The notes under the pieces are model-generated. The model made no database searches. It saw only the letters and a list, made by a program, of their open reading frames with translations, and was not told the origin of the DNA. The position numbers were made by a program, and so were the translations under genes. 64,000 nucleotides of DNA from Medicago truncatula. Lineage: Eukaryota > Streptophyta > Magnoliopsida > Fabales > Fabaceae. The stretch is from the NCBI RefSeq assembly GCF_003473485.1, contig NC_053045.1, positions 4,490,501 through 4,554,500 of the forward strand. Direction: 5' to 3'. Of the stretch, positions 23,706 to 36,852 are shown piece by piece (position 1 is the stretch's first letter; the number at the start of each line of letters is the position of its first letter).

Positions 23706-26700
23706 CCTGTCTTCTTGGCCAAAGTATCTTTATAATATTTTTTGGTACGTGTCAGTTTTGAAATATGAAATTATTAATTATCTCAAGTATAGACATTAAG
23801 TTTCAATAGTAACTCTCCTTGCAGATACAGTAAAATTGAGCACATTCATTTTGAGTTGTGCTTTGAATTTGTTTTTTAGGGGCAGTCTTTTGTGTAAAGT
23901 AGCAAATAGCAAAAGACACCGATTCATCGATACCTTCCTTTTTTACTTGAAAATCGATAAAAGTACCTGAAAAGGCTATTGAGTGTGGATTAGTAATGAA
24001 GAGTTGCTTAGTTTAAGGAGATCATACAATTTGATGCTGTTATTCTTCAAGGTGTCACTATTGCCTATCCCAATCAAGTTTACAAGTTCACCAGAAGCTT
24101 GTATGGTCTTTAGCAAGCCAGCATGCCACAGTTTGCTAAGCTTTTCACTTCCTTGTTGTCCCGAAATGTTGTCCCAAGGACGTAGAGTCGTAACTTCCAT
24201 AGTTTGTGAATTGGAATGGTTCACGTACTCACTTATCTATAGTGAATTTATCCAACATGCAGGGGTATTGGGGACCATACATGATGTGCATGTGTCTCGT
24301 TGGTTTTTTTTGTGTCAAATATCAATCTGCATCTGATAGTAACCTGCTTAGTTTCAGAGCGACAGACATGTACATGATTTTAATGTATGATGTATTTATT
24401 TAGTTATAAGTCATTTAAGGTTGTCACACATAAATTAAATACTGCAGCTAATAACATGAGTATCATAAACATTTTCCTAAATTATATACTTTAATCAATA
24501 ACACTTTCCTAAATAATTAATACTACATTCATATTGTAAAACAATATACGTATAAAATGAGACATTTTTGGGTTAAAATGATATACAATGTCCAATGAGA
24601 GAGGAGTACTACATGCAATTAATTGGTTGGCTTGCTTATAATGAAATTTCTATTGATATAATTTCATGATAAGAACTCAAAATTATATTAAAGTGCGTGG
24701 AAAAATAAAATTTCATTTTAGCAACTTTTTTATTGGATACATGCAACTTAAACTAAAATGATAATATATATATATATATATCAAATAAGGAATAGGTAAA
24801 TGGATTTCTAGGATTCACCAATCAGGACAGATCTTAGTGTCTCCTGTGTGGAGTTTGTGAATAATATATTTATCAACAGGGTGCATTTTTTTAGGCAAAA
24901 TGGGGGTAAAAAGTTTACTGAAAAAAAAATAAAAAAAATCCTATTTTGCCTACAAAATGGAATTTTTTTAATTCAGCTACGTTGGTTTGGTTAACAAGCC
25001 TTGCTAATCCCATCTATTTAATCATGTGCCACTTTGCACAAGTAACTTTTGAATTAAGAATTTGCTTACGTATCCCTTATTTCATGACGTTGTGTCTTGT
25101 GATAGCTTCTCATTAGCACCTTAATATTAATAAAATTCATTTCATTTTTATTGTATAATAACAGAAATGATATTTAATCTTATATAATAATTGGACATTT
25201 TTTTTTTGAAGGATTATATAATAATTGGACTAATGAGCTCTATTATCAGAATTCAAACCCAGAATCGACCTAACACGTGATGAGTGTTATTTTTTTGCCT
25301 AATATATACAAAGCACAAACCAATAGTCATATCATATTCATATGTTGTAATCACACAACTTTTCACATGATTCTTTAATTTCATGTCTACTATAACTGCC
25401 CTTGTATTATACATTTAGTCTCAATTGACGCTGGTGTAAAAATATGATATTATTATTCAAGCTAAATGTTGGATCACACATAAATATCTTTATGGTCGAT
25501 ATATTAAATTTTAAATGATTTGGACATAAATAGGTGTATTACATAATTGTTTGTATTATAAAACAAAATAGTAGGATGAATGTGTCAATTAGTTTTAATT
25601 TTTTTTTATAGATTGTTGTAAACATAATTCAATTTATAAGAACTTTTAATCCAACAGCCAAATTGGTTAATTATTATTAAATTAATTCCAACATTTCATA
25701 CGCCTAGGTGAATAGTGAATAGTGATTATGGACTCTTAACCTATCCTAGCTTGGTTTTTTTAACTTCTTCTTATGAGAAAACAAAAATACTATTTTTGTT
25801 ATGGGCAAAGCAAAGTTGTTTTTTACTACCAATTATCTTTCTAATGGTTAACATTGCAATGTTGTGATGTAACATTTTGTTGACATTGAGGAAAATAATA
25901 CAGCAAGAGTATCACGCAATTGACTTATATAGATGTAATGTATTTCTTTTGATTATTTTTTCTTGTGATATGTCATTATATACGAATAGCAAAAGAATCT
26001 ATATTTTGTAATTGACTTATATGGGTATGTTTAAAAATATTATGCATCGTGAGCTGCTTCTCAAATTAATGAAATACATTTTGGCATTTATTCTTCAAAT
26101 ATTTTTTCCTTTTTTTTTTTGTGTAACAAAGTTTCTTGACTCTCACCTTTTTTTCTACTTATTAGCAATTCAATTTTTTTTTTTTTTTTTGAGATAGGAC
26201 AATTCAATTTGTTTTGACAAATCTCAAATGTTGCATTCCACACGTAACATTCGCAACTTAAAAGCTTTTTAAGGAAGAATATGTGTAAACTTTGTCATCA
26301 CAAATATATTCATCTCGGTATCTTTAAGAAAGGTATAGTTAGCTATTTTTGAAATTTATGAGGCACTTTTTGGAATTTCTTCTTCAAATATTTTCCTTTT
26401 TTTGTGCAACAACTTTTTTTTTTGGCTCTCACTCTTTTTCTATCAGTAATCTTAGCTGAAATTTGACTTGTTCATCCAAATCCCAACTATTTGATTTCGA
26501 CTTGTATGTCAATATTATGAAATAAGGGATTACTAGATGTCATTAGAGGATGCATGTTCTACGATTGAGCAATTTGATATATGGTTTAGTGTGAATCCGT
26601 GCCTGAAAATTAATTGAAATTCCAACAATGATTGAAATAGAAAATGTTTATATATTAATTGTTATGTAAACATTTTTTTTTCCTTGACATAAATCTACCT

Positions 26701-27368
26701 CTAAACATTTAACTTAACTTCTTAAAACTTTTAGCTTGATCAAGTGAGCTACCAATCTTCAGAGAGATTCGATCAAAATTGGTGCTGGCTAGTGAGCTAC
26801 CAATCTCCAAAGAGATTCTATCAAAATTGGCACTGGAAAAAAACAAGAGATAACAAATGTGTTTCGAAATTCAACTCATATAAACTTTTGCTTATTTTTT
26901 GTCAAATTGACTCAAGTATGCCACCATTTAATCTTTAGAATGAATAAAATTGTAAGTTTATCGATCGTTGTTGGTATTTTAGATGATTTTATAGTACTAA
27001 TATACAATGGACCACCATAAAACTTGCTTTAAAAGGATTCTAAATTTTCATTTTTTATTTTGTCCATAAAGTATTAGCTCAATATTAAGAGTTTGATCTT
27101 GTAATCTTAAAAGGATAATTTGACAAGTGAACATCATTTTCTTGCCGTTGCCAATCAACCTAAAATTAAATTAAATTTCAGCTGTTAATTATTGTCGCGG
27201 TCCCTCTCTTTTTCTTATAGCTGAGAAAGCGAGAGAAAAAAGTCAGCTAAATAAATCGAAACAAAAGATTGAAAAAGTGACAAATACAGCAAGACACATT
27301 GCACAAAAGTAGGCTCAAAAGGGATTTAAATTTCTATGCCCTTTTTACGTTCTTTTCTATCACTTCAA
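23706..27368. other. Noncoding spacer downstream of ALF4
   Basis: The first few hundred bases are probably the ALF4 3' UTR. The rest is AT-rich (including an (AT)n at about 24766-24781 and several T-runs) with only short chance frames. A 48-bp perfect-length tandem pair sits at 26743-26838. No gene or mobile-element ends were recognised before the Helitron terminus at 27369. Confidence 0.5.
26743..26838. repeat. 48-bp tandem duplication
   Basis: Two adjacent 48-bp units (26743-26790, 26791-26838) share AGTGAGCTACCAATCT and GATCAAAATTGG-type phrases with a few mismatches. The region is noncoding. Confidence 0.8.
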
Positions 27369-27440
27369 CTAGTCGAGATACCCGTGCTACAGCACGGGTA
27401 GCGCGGCTTTGCCGCGCTGTACGGCGCGGCTTCGCCGCGC
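27369..27440 (-). terminator. Helitron 3' terminus with three stacked hairpins
   Basis: On the plus strand: CTAG (27369-27372), CGAGAT spacer, hairpin ACCCGTGCT/AGCACGGGT (27380-27399), then two near-identical GC-rich hairpins GCGCGGC-TTT-GCCGCGC (27401-27417) and GCGCGGC-TTC-GCCGCGC (27424-27440). In Helitrons the terminal hairpin acts as the stop signal for rolling-circle transfer. The two extra 7-bp stems are a duplicated additional structure and stand out from the AT-rich surroundings. Confidence 0.9.
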
Positions 27441-27696
27441 TTATCGACAGGGTACGTTCCAAAATAATTACGTTTATTGCGGATAGTGAAAAAATGAGTT
27501 GCTTTCATATATTAGAAGTAGATAATTGCGGAAAGTTGCTTTATTAGGCACCAATTTGATCATTTCAAAAGACCCTGCTACAACAGTAGTAATAATTATA
27601 AAGAAAAGGAAATATAAATTTATTGTAAGAAGTACATAGGAAAACATTTGATAGTCAAAGTTACACAATAAATTTAGCAATAAGAATAGTAGACTT

Positions 27697-28643
27697 TTAA
27701 TATTGTCTAGTTAATCTAAATACAAAAATGATGTTTTTTGCCATGACAGAGTCACACTTAAATTCTAGAAGAGTCCCAGGAGCAATGCGATTGCTTAAGC
27801 AAAATCTTCTCCATCCACTTCCAATTATAACAATTGTGGTATTTGTTTGTGGATCATTTATAAATAGCAATTTACATATTGTGACGTTGTTAGCTGTTCC
27901 ACATAATCTAAGATATTCATGGTTTTTAGCTTGTAAAAAGTTGCCAAGATCAGTTGGTAAAATCTGTAACACCAAAGAAATGATATAACATAGTGAAATA
28001 TTTATAGAGTTGTATAAAATGGAATCTGTAATAAGTAATATTAGAAAATAAAATATAAATATATAAAGGCTTACCAATTTTGAACTAACAATTGAATTTT
28101 CTGGAACTGTGAGTTGATATGTTAGATCTCGAGTAATGCAAGTAGTCAATCTATGGTAACGTGGATATTCATTTTTTGGTGTAGAACCATCGAATATTTT
28201 GATTTGGAATACACTATGACCTAAATATGTGAAAGACATAAGTGGATTCAATGTGATATGATAAAAATCTCTAAATTGATGCCAACCGGTAGTAAGTATT
28301 GGTATGGTGAGGATTTTGTTAAATTCAACTTGATGACAATTGCCAATACCATCTTGTAGCATCCATTGTTCTTGTAGTTCATCGAAATATTCTGCAACAA
28401 AAAGTGGATCTAATTCGCAAATAATCTAGAAAATAAAAAAAAGTATGTTAGTGGTGTAGCATGTAAATAAAACTGAAGAAAGAGATATTGAGAAAATTTA
28501 TTAAGTTATGTTAGTAATACCTCTGTGCAAACAGCTAAGAAAGAAGGTCTATTGGATTCAATTGTCATCAATGGAGCTCTGCTGGATTGCCCTTTTCTTT
28601 GATTTGATGGTAGTTCACTGATAGAGGAAGCACTGGACTCCAT
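27697..28643 (-). CDS. B3-domain-like protein 2 carried by the Helitron
   Basis: Three exons: 28643-28521, 28425-28075, 27963-27697 (41 + 117 + 88 codons plus stop), all in phase, 246 aa. The N-terminal 41 residues are polar and serine-rich (MESSASSISELPSNQRKG). Exon 2 has a B3-like core (W--LQDG-GN-HQVEFNK...IPILTTGWHQFRDFYHI). Exon 3 has a second, clearer B3 pattern: ILPTDLGNFLQAKN, then GSGWRRFCLSNRIAPGTLLEF, matching 'LP..F' and 'GW..F...N.L..GD...F' of plant B3 folds. B3 domains bind DNA in nuclear transcription factors. The protein shares exon layout and sequence with its neighbour at 29139-30114, so the pair arose by tandem duplication. It is the last gene before the Helitron 3' end. 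Its role in the element is unknown; promoter binding or end recognition would be speculation. Confidence 0.78.
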
Positions 28644-29138
28644 TGTTAGTGGACTGAAAGTTAAATGTTTACAACAATTTGAATGAAAAATATGATACTG
28701 AGATAAGTGAGTTGGTTTTTGATGGAAGGTCTATTTATATGTATGAAGTAGAGATAATGAAAAGTAGTAGAATAAGATATGTGAAAAGCAACTGTTACAC
28801 TTATTGGAAGATGCAAAGGCTGAAATAAGGCTGAACACGTCTCTGTTGGTGGCTGAATAGTCAATCACGGTTGGTTGGCATATTGTAACAGTGTATGAGC
28901 TGCATTAAAGCTTACGTGTAATAAGCAATAAACATTATTTATAAAAGTTGTTAATAATATAAGGTAATATACAAACATTATAATGTTTAAGTTACACAAA
29001 TAAAATGCTAATTAAAAGAGTTGTACTAAAATATTAGACAATAATTAGGTTCAAATAAAAAAAAATAGTCTAGTTAACACAACAACATTACATAATTGTT
29101 AATTTATTTAATAAAAGCACATAATAAATACATAAGTT
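28644..29138. other. Spacer between the two B3-like genes of the Helitron
   Basis: AT-rich, no ORF of note. It should hold the promoter of the downstream B3-like gene and the 3' flank of the upstream one; a TATATAAA-type run read on the minus strand lies near 28733-28742, about 90 bases before the ATG. Confidence 0.4.
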
Positions 29139-30114
29139 TCACTGAATAGTATTTGAAGTAGACCCTGATCCATGGATGGAGAGTTGATAAACATGGCACA
29201 TACAATGAGGACTATTTGTAGTAAATTTGAATCGGATGATTCCTGGCTGGAAATTATTTGCTCGGCATAATTTGTCCCAGCCCACTCCCAATTCAACAGT
29301 CGATTTTTCATTGTTACAAATAAAGACTTGAAACGCTTCAAATGTTCCTTGATCATGGCAGCAAGCAAGCATCTCATACTTTTTTTTTTTTAGAAACTCA
29401 CCAAAATGGTTTGAAATTCTCTGTAGAATAAAAAAATTAAAGTTAGACAGAACATGTAATTATATTTAAAATATAGAAAACAAAAAATTAAAGGAAATAA
29501 GGAATATTAATACACTAATATTAAAATATAGAAAACAAAATAAAAAATATTAAAAATGTATAGTAATAATTATATAATTGATGAACTTAACGATTGTAGG
29601 CCTTTTCAAGAGCATATCATTAACCCCTTGATCAAAGAAAAATGTTTCTTTTGGAAGGAGACTACGACTATGAAATTTCGGTAATGTCTTTGGATCATCA
29701 ATTTCTCTTAACATGCAAATGGCAAAGAGATCTATGTCATAGAAAGAGAACACAACTTCAGCATTATCAGGAATTTCGTGGTATTCCTTAATCTCCGCCC
29801 AGCCATCTGTTATTGTTGGAATATATGAGTTTTTGTTGAACTTGAGTTCATGAAATCCTCCTTCTTCGTTTAAAAGTTTCCATGTACCCCTGAGGCAGTG
29901 ATGATTTTTGTTGACAAACCTTTGATCAACCTCAGCATAGTTCTAATTTGAAATAAAAAAAAATTATATAGATGTTATTATTGATTAAGAAGTATGAATG
30001 AGGCAAAAATAATTTATAAGAAGAATGAATTAAAACCTGAAATGCTAATCGAACCACCGAAAAAACCTCAATTGGATCAGTTTGAAGTTTCGTTATAATT
30101 TGTTGTGCATTCAT
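29139..30114 (-). CDS. B3-domain-like protein 1 carried by the Helitron
   Basis: Three exons: 30114-30037, 29942-29592, 29420-29139 (26 + 117 + 93 codons plus stop), 236 aa, all in phase. An upstream in-frame ATG at 30162 would add 16 residues. Exon 2 (117 codons, exactly as in the neighbour) contains GTWKLLNEEGGFHELKFNK and PTITDGWAEIKEYHEIPDNA, a B3-like 'W...G...GW...' arrangement. Exon 3 contains HFGEFLKKKKYEMLACC and VELGVGWDKLCRANNFQPG followed by IRFKF, matching exon 3 of the paralogue. This is a two-module B3-like protein. The donor after exon 2 (GTTAAG) is acceptable but not strong, and that boundary is the least certain. Placement between RepHel and the paralogue, same strand, makes it a resident gene of the element rather than host flank. 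Confidence 0.75.
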
Positions 30115-30162
30115 TTTTCTCTGGCAATTTTGAGTTGATGAATGGTATGATATTGCATTCAC

Positions 30163-31179
30163 TACTATATATAGAGGAAATATAAATATTATTAAATTAT
30201 ATAATTCAATATGTTATAAATTTTTGTAGTTGATTTGGTAAGGATGAAACCAAAATCGTCTCTCACCTTGTGATAAGATCGTACAATACATTTCACTAAA
30301 AATAAGAACATAAATGTAGGTGATTTGCCAATTCAAATAGCTAGACTGTGCTCTCTTAAACTTTTGACGGATAGCACATGGTATAAGCACGTGATATTGT
30401 GAAATGTAGTAGTGAATGTGTGCACAATAGGACAAATTCAAGAAATGTAGTAGTGAATGGTGTACAATAAGACAAATTCAAAGCTGCAGGTGTTATATTT
30501 GTGTACTTTGTTTGGTGCCACTACAACCATTCACATGTCCTATATTTCTCCAACATCTTACTGGTACTTTGACTAAAAATAAGAAAACATACATGTTGGT
30601 TTTATTGATGATTTGACAATTCAAGTTGTAATACTATTCAAGTATAGAAGATGTGTTATGCATGCAAGTTGGGTACTTACAAAGTGCAGGTGTGTAGCAT
30701 GCGTGTATCAGTAACTTGTCATATAGTGGAATTTGGATGCAATTATACTACTTCATGTGTAATATAAATAATTATGAATTGATTTAGCTGCAACCACTTT
30801 TCAAGACTTAAATATAAACTTTATAGTTGCACTTATAAGATAATAATATATGTCATTAGTTACACATAGTAAACTGAATTAATGTTTCCTCAATCAAAAT
30901 AGCAACAATGTCCAAGTTAAATGATAACTGTGGAAAAGTTCAATTGAACTTGGATGTTGTTACTATGTGAATCCATTAATCCGTTATGCACCTATATCAG
31001 GTCCAACCAAAAAAAGAAATGAAGTCAACTTCTACGTTGTTGCTATGTGAGTCCATTAATCTCTTGTGCACCTAAATTTAAAAAGGAAGAAGATAAGTAA
31101 GTGTAGTTTATGATCATAGGTAGATAAAATCAGTGCATCATAAATTTAAAACGAAATTGTAGGAATGAGTTAACTTACA
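30163..31179. other. Helitron spacer between RepHel and the B3-like pair
   Basis: No gene seen. It contains two short tandem duplications: a unit of about 40 bp around 30400-30480 (GAAATGTAGTAGTGAATG...ACAAATTCAA twice) and a unit of about 75-80 bp around 30945-31075 (GTTG.TACTATGTGA.TCCATTAATC twice). The spacer should include the promoter of B3-like gene 1. Confidence 0.5.
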
Positions 31180-34100
31180 TCATAGATTTTCAAAAACTTC
31201 CTTGTAGACTACATTCATGGTAGTTGACAGTGGGATTTTGTCCTTGTCATGAATTAATATCTTTAATCCAGCCTTACTCTTTACCCTCGACATAGCAACA
31301 TACAATTGACCGTGACTAAATACGGATGTTGGAAGATATAAACCTACACTGTCTAGTGATTGACCTTGAGATTTATTGATAGTCATGGCATAAGAAACTA
31401 TAATAGGAAATTGTCTTCTGGTAAGCTTAAATGGCCATGGGGATTGGGAAGGAGACATATCCATTCTTGGAATGTAAGTCATGCTTCCTATATTTGTACC
31501 TGACATGATTTTCGCTTCAAGAACATGGTTGGCCATTCTAGTAATAATAAGTCTAGTACCATTGCATAATCCCATTGATTGGTCAATATTTCTCATAAGC
31601 ATGATAGGAGTTCCTACTTTCAACTTAAGTTTATGACCAGGCAGACCTGAGCATCTCAGGGAATTTAAAAATTCTGGTGTTAAGATATCAAATGATTGAC
31701 ATTCATCATTGATCTCTGACCTGTCAATCTCATCAGAACTTAAGTATTCTTGTTCTTCTCCTATACAATATAATAAATATGGATTGGAGTCATGTTTCTC
31801 TTTCAGGTGTAAATACATAAATAATGTAATATATTCGTTTGAAAAGTTACCTGGAATCAATGAGAGTATGTAGTCATTTATTTCTTCAACACATTCTATT
31901 GTTGAAGCCAGAATTGCTCTTGATTGTAAGTATTGAGGATCATTGTAGTAATTCAAGAAATCTGGATATGTACTCTGGAATATAGCCTGTATTGGATTAT
32001 CAAAATCATGTATTAAAAACTCGGCTGGTATATCAATTTCCACAATTCCATCATTTGGCTCGGATAGCTTTCCTTCGCCAACTTTCAAGAGCCAATCAGA
32101 GAAGTTTTTCAATTCCTGATTATCTGATGACATTGCATTCTGTTGAAGACGCATATTTTTGGTCAGAGTAAGAACTTCACATGAATCCCATATGTAGGAG
32201 GAATTTATTGTAGCATTAATTATGTCTGAGCGATTGGCTCTGGGTATAACCGGTAATATTTGTCGGCAGTCACCTCCAAATACCACAACTTTTCCACCAA
32301 AAATTTTATCTGAGGACATAATGTCTCTGAGAGTTCTATCTAGAGCTTCAAAGCAAAACCTATGAGCCATGGGAGCCTCGTCCCATATGATCAATTTGGT
32401 CATCTTTAAAAGTTGTGCAAGTTCACTTGTACCATCTATATTACAGCTGGAGTTCTCAAAGGCAGGTACAGGTATCTTGAACTTAGAATGTGCTGTCCTT
32501 CCTCCTGGTAGCAAAAGAGATGCTATACCACTTGTAGCAACTGTCAAAACAATCTTACCACGGCTCCTTATCCTTGCCGCCAAAGTTCGCCACATAAATG
32601 TTTTACCAGTACCACCATAACCGTGTAAAAAATACACACCTCCTTTCTCTTTACTAACAGATGACATTATTTTATGGTAGATGTTGCGTTGTTCATCTGT
32701 TTCAAAAATAAGTAAAATTTGTGTCAATATAATAAACTATTTTGAAAATGTTCCAGAAAATGCTAAATTAGTGTATACCTGTTAATGTAGCAAAGAGTTG
32801 TTGAAATTCTGCATCCAACTCGTTGACATTGTAATTTAATTCATCATAAATCAGTCGGTTTCCAAGTTGTTCGACAATGTATCCTTCAGGATATGGAAAT
32901 CCTTTGTAATCCTTCAAACTCCTTCTATTTCTTTCCATGTGCCTTTCAATCTCGGTCAATGTTAAGTTTTTAATTTGTTCTTCAGTAAGCATTAAACCTT
33001 GCACATGATAAAAGTAATTAGATGCCAAATGTAGAAATTGATTTTTACATTTGAAGATCATATAATTATTAAGAGATGATAAGCAAAAAAGGCATGTTTA
33101 CCTGGATTGTTTGCCAATCTTCTTTGTTCATAAAGAATACCATCACTTAGCCATTGCCATGTTTTTTCCCAAACATGTTTTGGCCTGTGCATTGAACTTG
33201 CGATCAACAAAGTAACAAATAACAATCTAAGAAAAAGTCCAGAACCCCAAACACTTGCTTCTTTAATAGCAGCAATGTATTCCTTGTCATCCATCAAAAA
33301 TCCACTTGCAAAACATGCCTCTCTATAGGTGTCGTAACAAACATTGTTAACAGTTCTGATGTCCTCATAAGAGGTTGGTCCTTGGACTTTGGTTAACATC
33401 AGTCTCAAGTAGAACAATTCTCCTGTGGTTGGTGGCACCCACATCAACCTTCCTATTGCAAAACCCCTTTTCCTTGGTGTCCAAGTACGTTTAGCTTTGA
33501 CATATACAAATTTAGACACAAATTTGGCATATGTAAGTGTCTTAGCTTCAGCGTACTTAGCATTGCACTGCAGCCACGATGTAAACATCGACTCTGTAAC
33601 CGAAGGTCTCAGCATCACATCATCTATATGTTCATAATCATTGAAATATACTGAGTGTTCGCCTTGCAAATGAAAAAATAACCTTTCAACAGATGGTTTT
33701 CTTCCATGAATAGGATATTTAAATATGCGCCAGCAAGCTTCGCTTGGTGAAACATATCTACAATCAAGGTACTTCTTGATTTCATCCTGACTGTTATCTG
33801 GACTTCTACTTGTTGAACCATCAGACACAACAGCTGCAGTTATTCGATCATACCCTTTGTTAATGTATTTAAAGAGATACTTGATTGAGCTGGATTGGTT
33901 GCACCACTCCATGTTTATATGAGCTTCATACTTCATTAACAAATGCGGATTATATGGAACAACTGACCGATTGTCCAATGCAATTCCATTCTTTAAAATA
34001 TGACTGCCATTATCCCTTCTTCTATAGACAGGATAACCCTCATGATCAACAATACTTGATTCCTGAAATTTCTTTGGATAGAATTTAGTACAACGATCTT

Positions 34101-36852
34101 TGTTATTCATGCAAGGGGATTTTTTATTTGCTAATCCACACGGACCATGCATCATGTGATTGCCCACCAATGTGTACAATTGTGGATTGTTATCTGGACT
34201 TGGTATTTCAGCTGAAATAATCTTGTCTATGTCTTCTGGGGTAGGATATTTGCTTGACGGGTGCAAGAAAATAAGAAGGTGTGCATGTGGGAGACCTCTC
34301 TTCTGAAATTCAATAGTGTACATGTCTGAAATTTAGAAAATGAAATTATTTGTTAGCAAACATATGGCAATTATAAATAGGAGTTAATAGTATATTAGAG
34401 AGTTGATAGCTACTCACATGCAATGACCTTTCCAAGGAGGTGTTTTTTCGTCAAATCTTTAAGTAGTTGATCAAACTTGATTTTGAACACTCTTGCTATA
34501 ATATCAGGTCTATCATGTGGTTTAAGACCTTTTGATGTTACATATCTTTGAATTTCTGGCCAGTTTGGATTGCAAGTAAAAGTTATGAACAGATCTGGAA
34601 ATCCAACCGCACTCGATATCGCCATAGCATCAAAGTAAAGTTGATCCATGTACCTTCGACCACCGGTATAGCTCGAAGGTAACACAACTCTTTTACCTTG
34701 TTTTGATGACTCTGGTTGATCTTTGTTTTGGTTCTCACTCAAAGACTTGTATTTACCAACTCTTAGCTTGGATTGATTTTTCCTTAACCATGACAACCTA
34801 TCAGCTTCCATCATGGTAAAGCAATCAACCAAAAACTGTAGAAATAGCCTTCTTGCACACAAGATTGTCATCGGTTCAAAAAGTCTGCTTTGTAACCTAA
34901 ATGCCAACCACTCTCTAATTGTGAGATGAACCCTCTTTGGTTTTTTGCCTGTCTTTTTATCTCTGTGCAGAACATCATCTCTATACCCATCCTCACCATA
35001 CGGAAACAAAAGTGGATACTGGTAGGCGAGGTATGCAGGATGAAATTCATCTATCCTTTGTAGCTCACCACATTGTGTTTCCATAATGATATCCCTTCTA
35101 GGAGCATAATCAACATCACCAAGTATAAGTGCTGCAACTTCTGAAACTGTAGGTTGATTATAGATACGTCCGTCTGTTGTCCTCTCAGAGATGAGCTTTA
35201 ACTTCAAATTTTGGACATCACCTTCGCACAACCTATCGCGAGCCATTCTAAATGACTTAGCATGAACATTATTTTCATCAAGCATTTTTTGCAATGCTGC
35301 AATCATTTGTATATCCAGCTGGTTTGCATTGCTACATTAAGAACAAAAAACATATCAACATTCTATATCAATTCTAATATCATAGTTAATATTTAATAAA
35401 CTATAAACTTGTTATGTACCTGAGACCTTGTAGCCGATGTTGCAATTCATTTTCTGTATCATATATATATAACTGGGCAAACTTTGGGGGACGTCCAGGC
35501 ATTGGAATCATACTGCCAATTCGGTGACATGCTTGTCCTTGAATCCTAATTGTAGGTGGTCCTCTACCTCTCCTGATATTTTTGTCCACTTTAAATCCCG
35601 GTGAACTAAATGCAAACATGCTATTATACAACCTTATGTTTTGTTGGAAATGTTTACATTCTGATGAGTTCTGATCATACATCAAATGGCTGAGCAATGC
35701 AGGAGGTTTCCTTAAATATGGTAATTGAATAGTTCCATCACCACAACACAGTCCAAACTTAGGATTTGCACTTTCTCTAGATTTATTTTTCCTCTCTTGA
35801 TACCACATACATGCTCCACATCGTTGACACTCTATGACAGGATCACCAATATCATAATATCCTACATGTATTTATATAAATTAGGATACTTGAATATAAG
35901 AACTAAAATAATGTTCTCAATAAATAGACATGTATTAGGAATGTGGTAAAAAATAATCAATTTGACTGCCTTCAGTTTTATCTAAATTTAAATAGTGCAA
36001 AAAACTACCTTGAGTATGGTATTGAGCACTATCTCTGAATTGACTGCCTGTTAAATCATCTTCATCAGAAGATTCACTCTCACTCTGGTGAACTGCATTG
36101 TATGCTTCGAAATCTTCACTATTAGCAGAACCATCACTCTCATCATTGATGTCAACATTTTCAGCAGCAGTTGAAGATGATGCAATATTTGTATCAATCA
36201 TCTCAAATCTATTTAATAAATTTATTCCAGTCATATGAGAAGTAGAGGCTTTTCTTGGATTTCGAATCTGGAAGTTGGATGATGTTGGTTGCGTGAAATT
36301 TGGAGTTGTGGTTTTAGGCGGACTCTTTGACATTAGATCATGACTTCTAAGAATAGATGGAGAATCCATTGAAAATGGCCTTTGCTGTAATGTTGAATTT
36401 GTTCGATGATAATTTGGAGAATTGATTGGAAAAGGATGCTTTGGTCTGTAGAATGGATTACCTCTGGATGCATTTTTTGAATTTGGAACAGGACTATGCA
36501 ATTGTGGCAAGCTAGTTTGTGTTCCATGTTTGTATAATGCAGAAATATTTGACACAGAAGGATTTGGATTGAAGGATGAAAACGGTCTTGCAGAGGTTAT
36601 ATCACTTGAACTTGGTTTCTGATTGTCTCTTATTAACCTAAATGGAGGAATAAGTTTGTGGTTCCTGTTGGTAGATGATTGTGTGTTCTGTGATGTAAAA
36701 TTAGTGTTGGTGATATCAGCTAATGGAGTTGTAGAAGCTGAAAGATATGATTTTCGTCTCTTGGGAAACCTAGACAGAAGAATTTCCTTTCTTCTAAGTC
36801 GTCTTGCTTTAGCATCTTTGACATGAGCATCATCTTTTCCTTCATCCACCAT
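31180..36852 (-). CDS. Helitron RepHel (HUH rolling-circle nuclease + PIF1-type helicase)
   Basis: Seven exons: 36852-36009, 35861-35420, 35331-34418, 34325-33102, 32997-32779, 32696-31851, 31760-31180. Every junction is GT-AG and in phase; product 1689 aa. The N-terminal 280 residues are low-complexity and basic, then acidic. Next comes a zinc-finger-like region (ECQRCGACMWYQER, GLCCGDG) and the Helitron-like N domain. The Rep centre has HUH residues in KRGLPHAHLL (His747, His749) and the two-tyrosine motif KYLFKYINKGYDR (Tyr 883-892). The helicase has Walker A GYGGTGKT (Lys about 1246), Walker B LIIWDEAPM, GGDCRQILPVIP, and the C-terminal TINKSQGQSLD and YVAMSRV motifs, ending VVYKEVFENL. 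The nuclease nicks and transfers the element strand and the helicase unwinds it. No break is visible. The 90-bp intron 31850-31761 is a multiple of three and free of stops, so unspliced message would still read through with 30 extra residues. Confidence 0.94.

Noticed and set aside
27369-27440. Hairpins at 27380-27440 as a transcription terminator or small RNA gene
   Set aside because: Position and the adjoining CTAG|T fit a Helitron terminus; no RNA gene signals are present.
32369-32620. Plus-strand frame opposite the Helitron helicase
   Set aside because: Antisense shadow; no independent signals.
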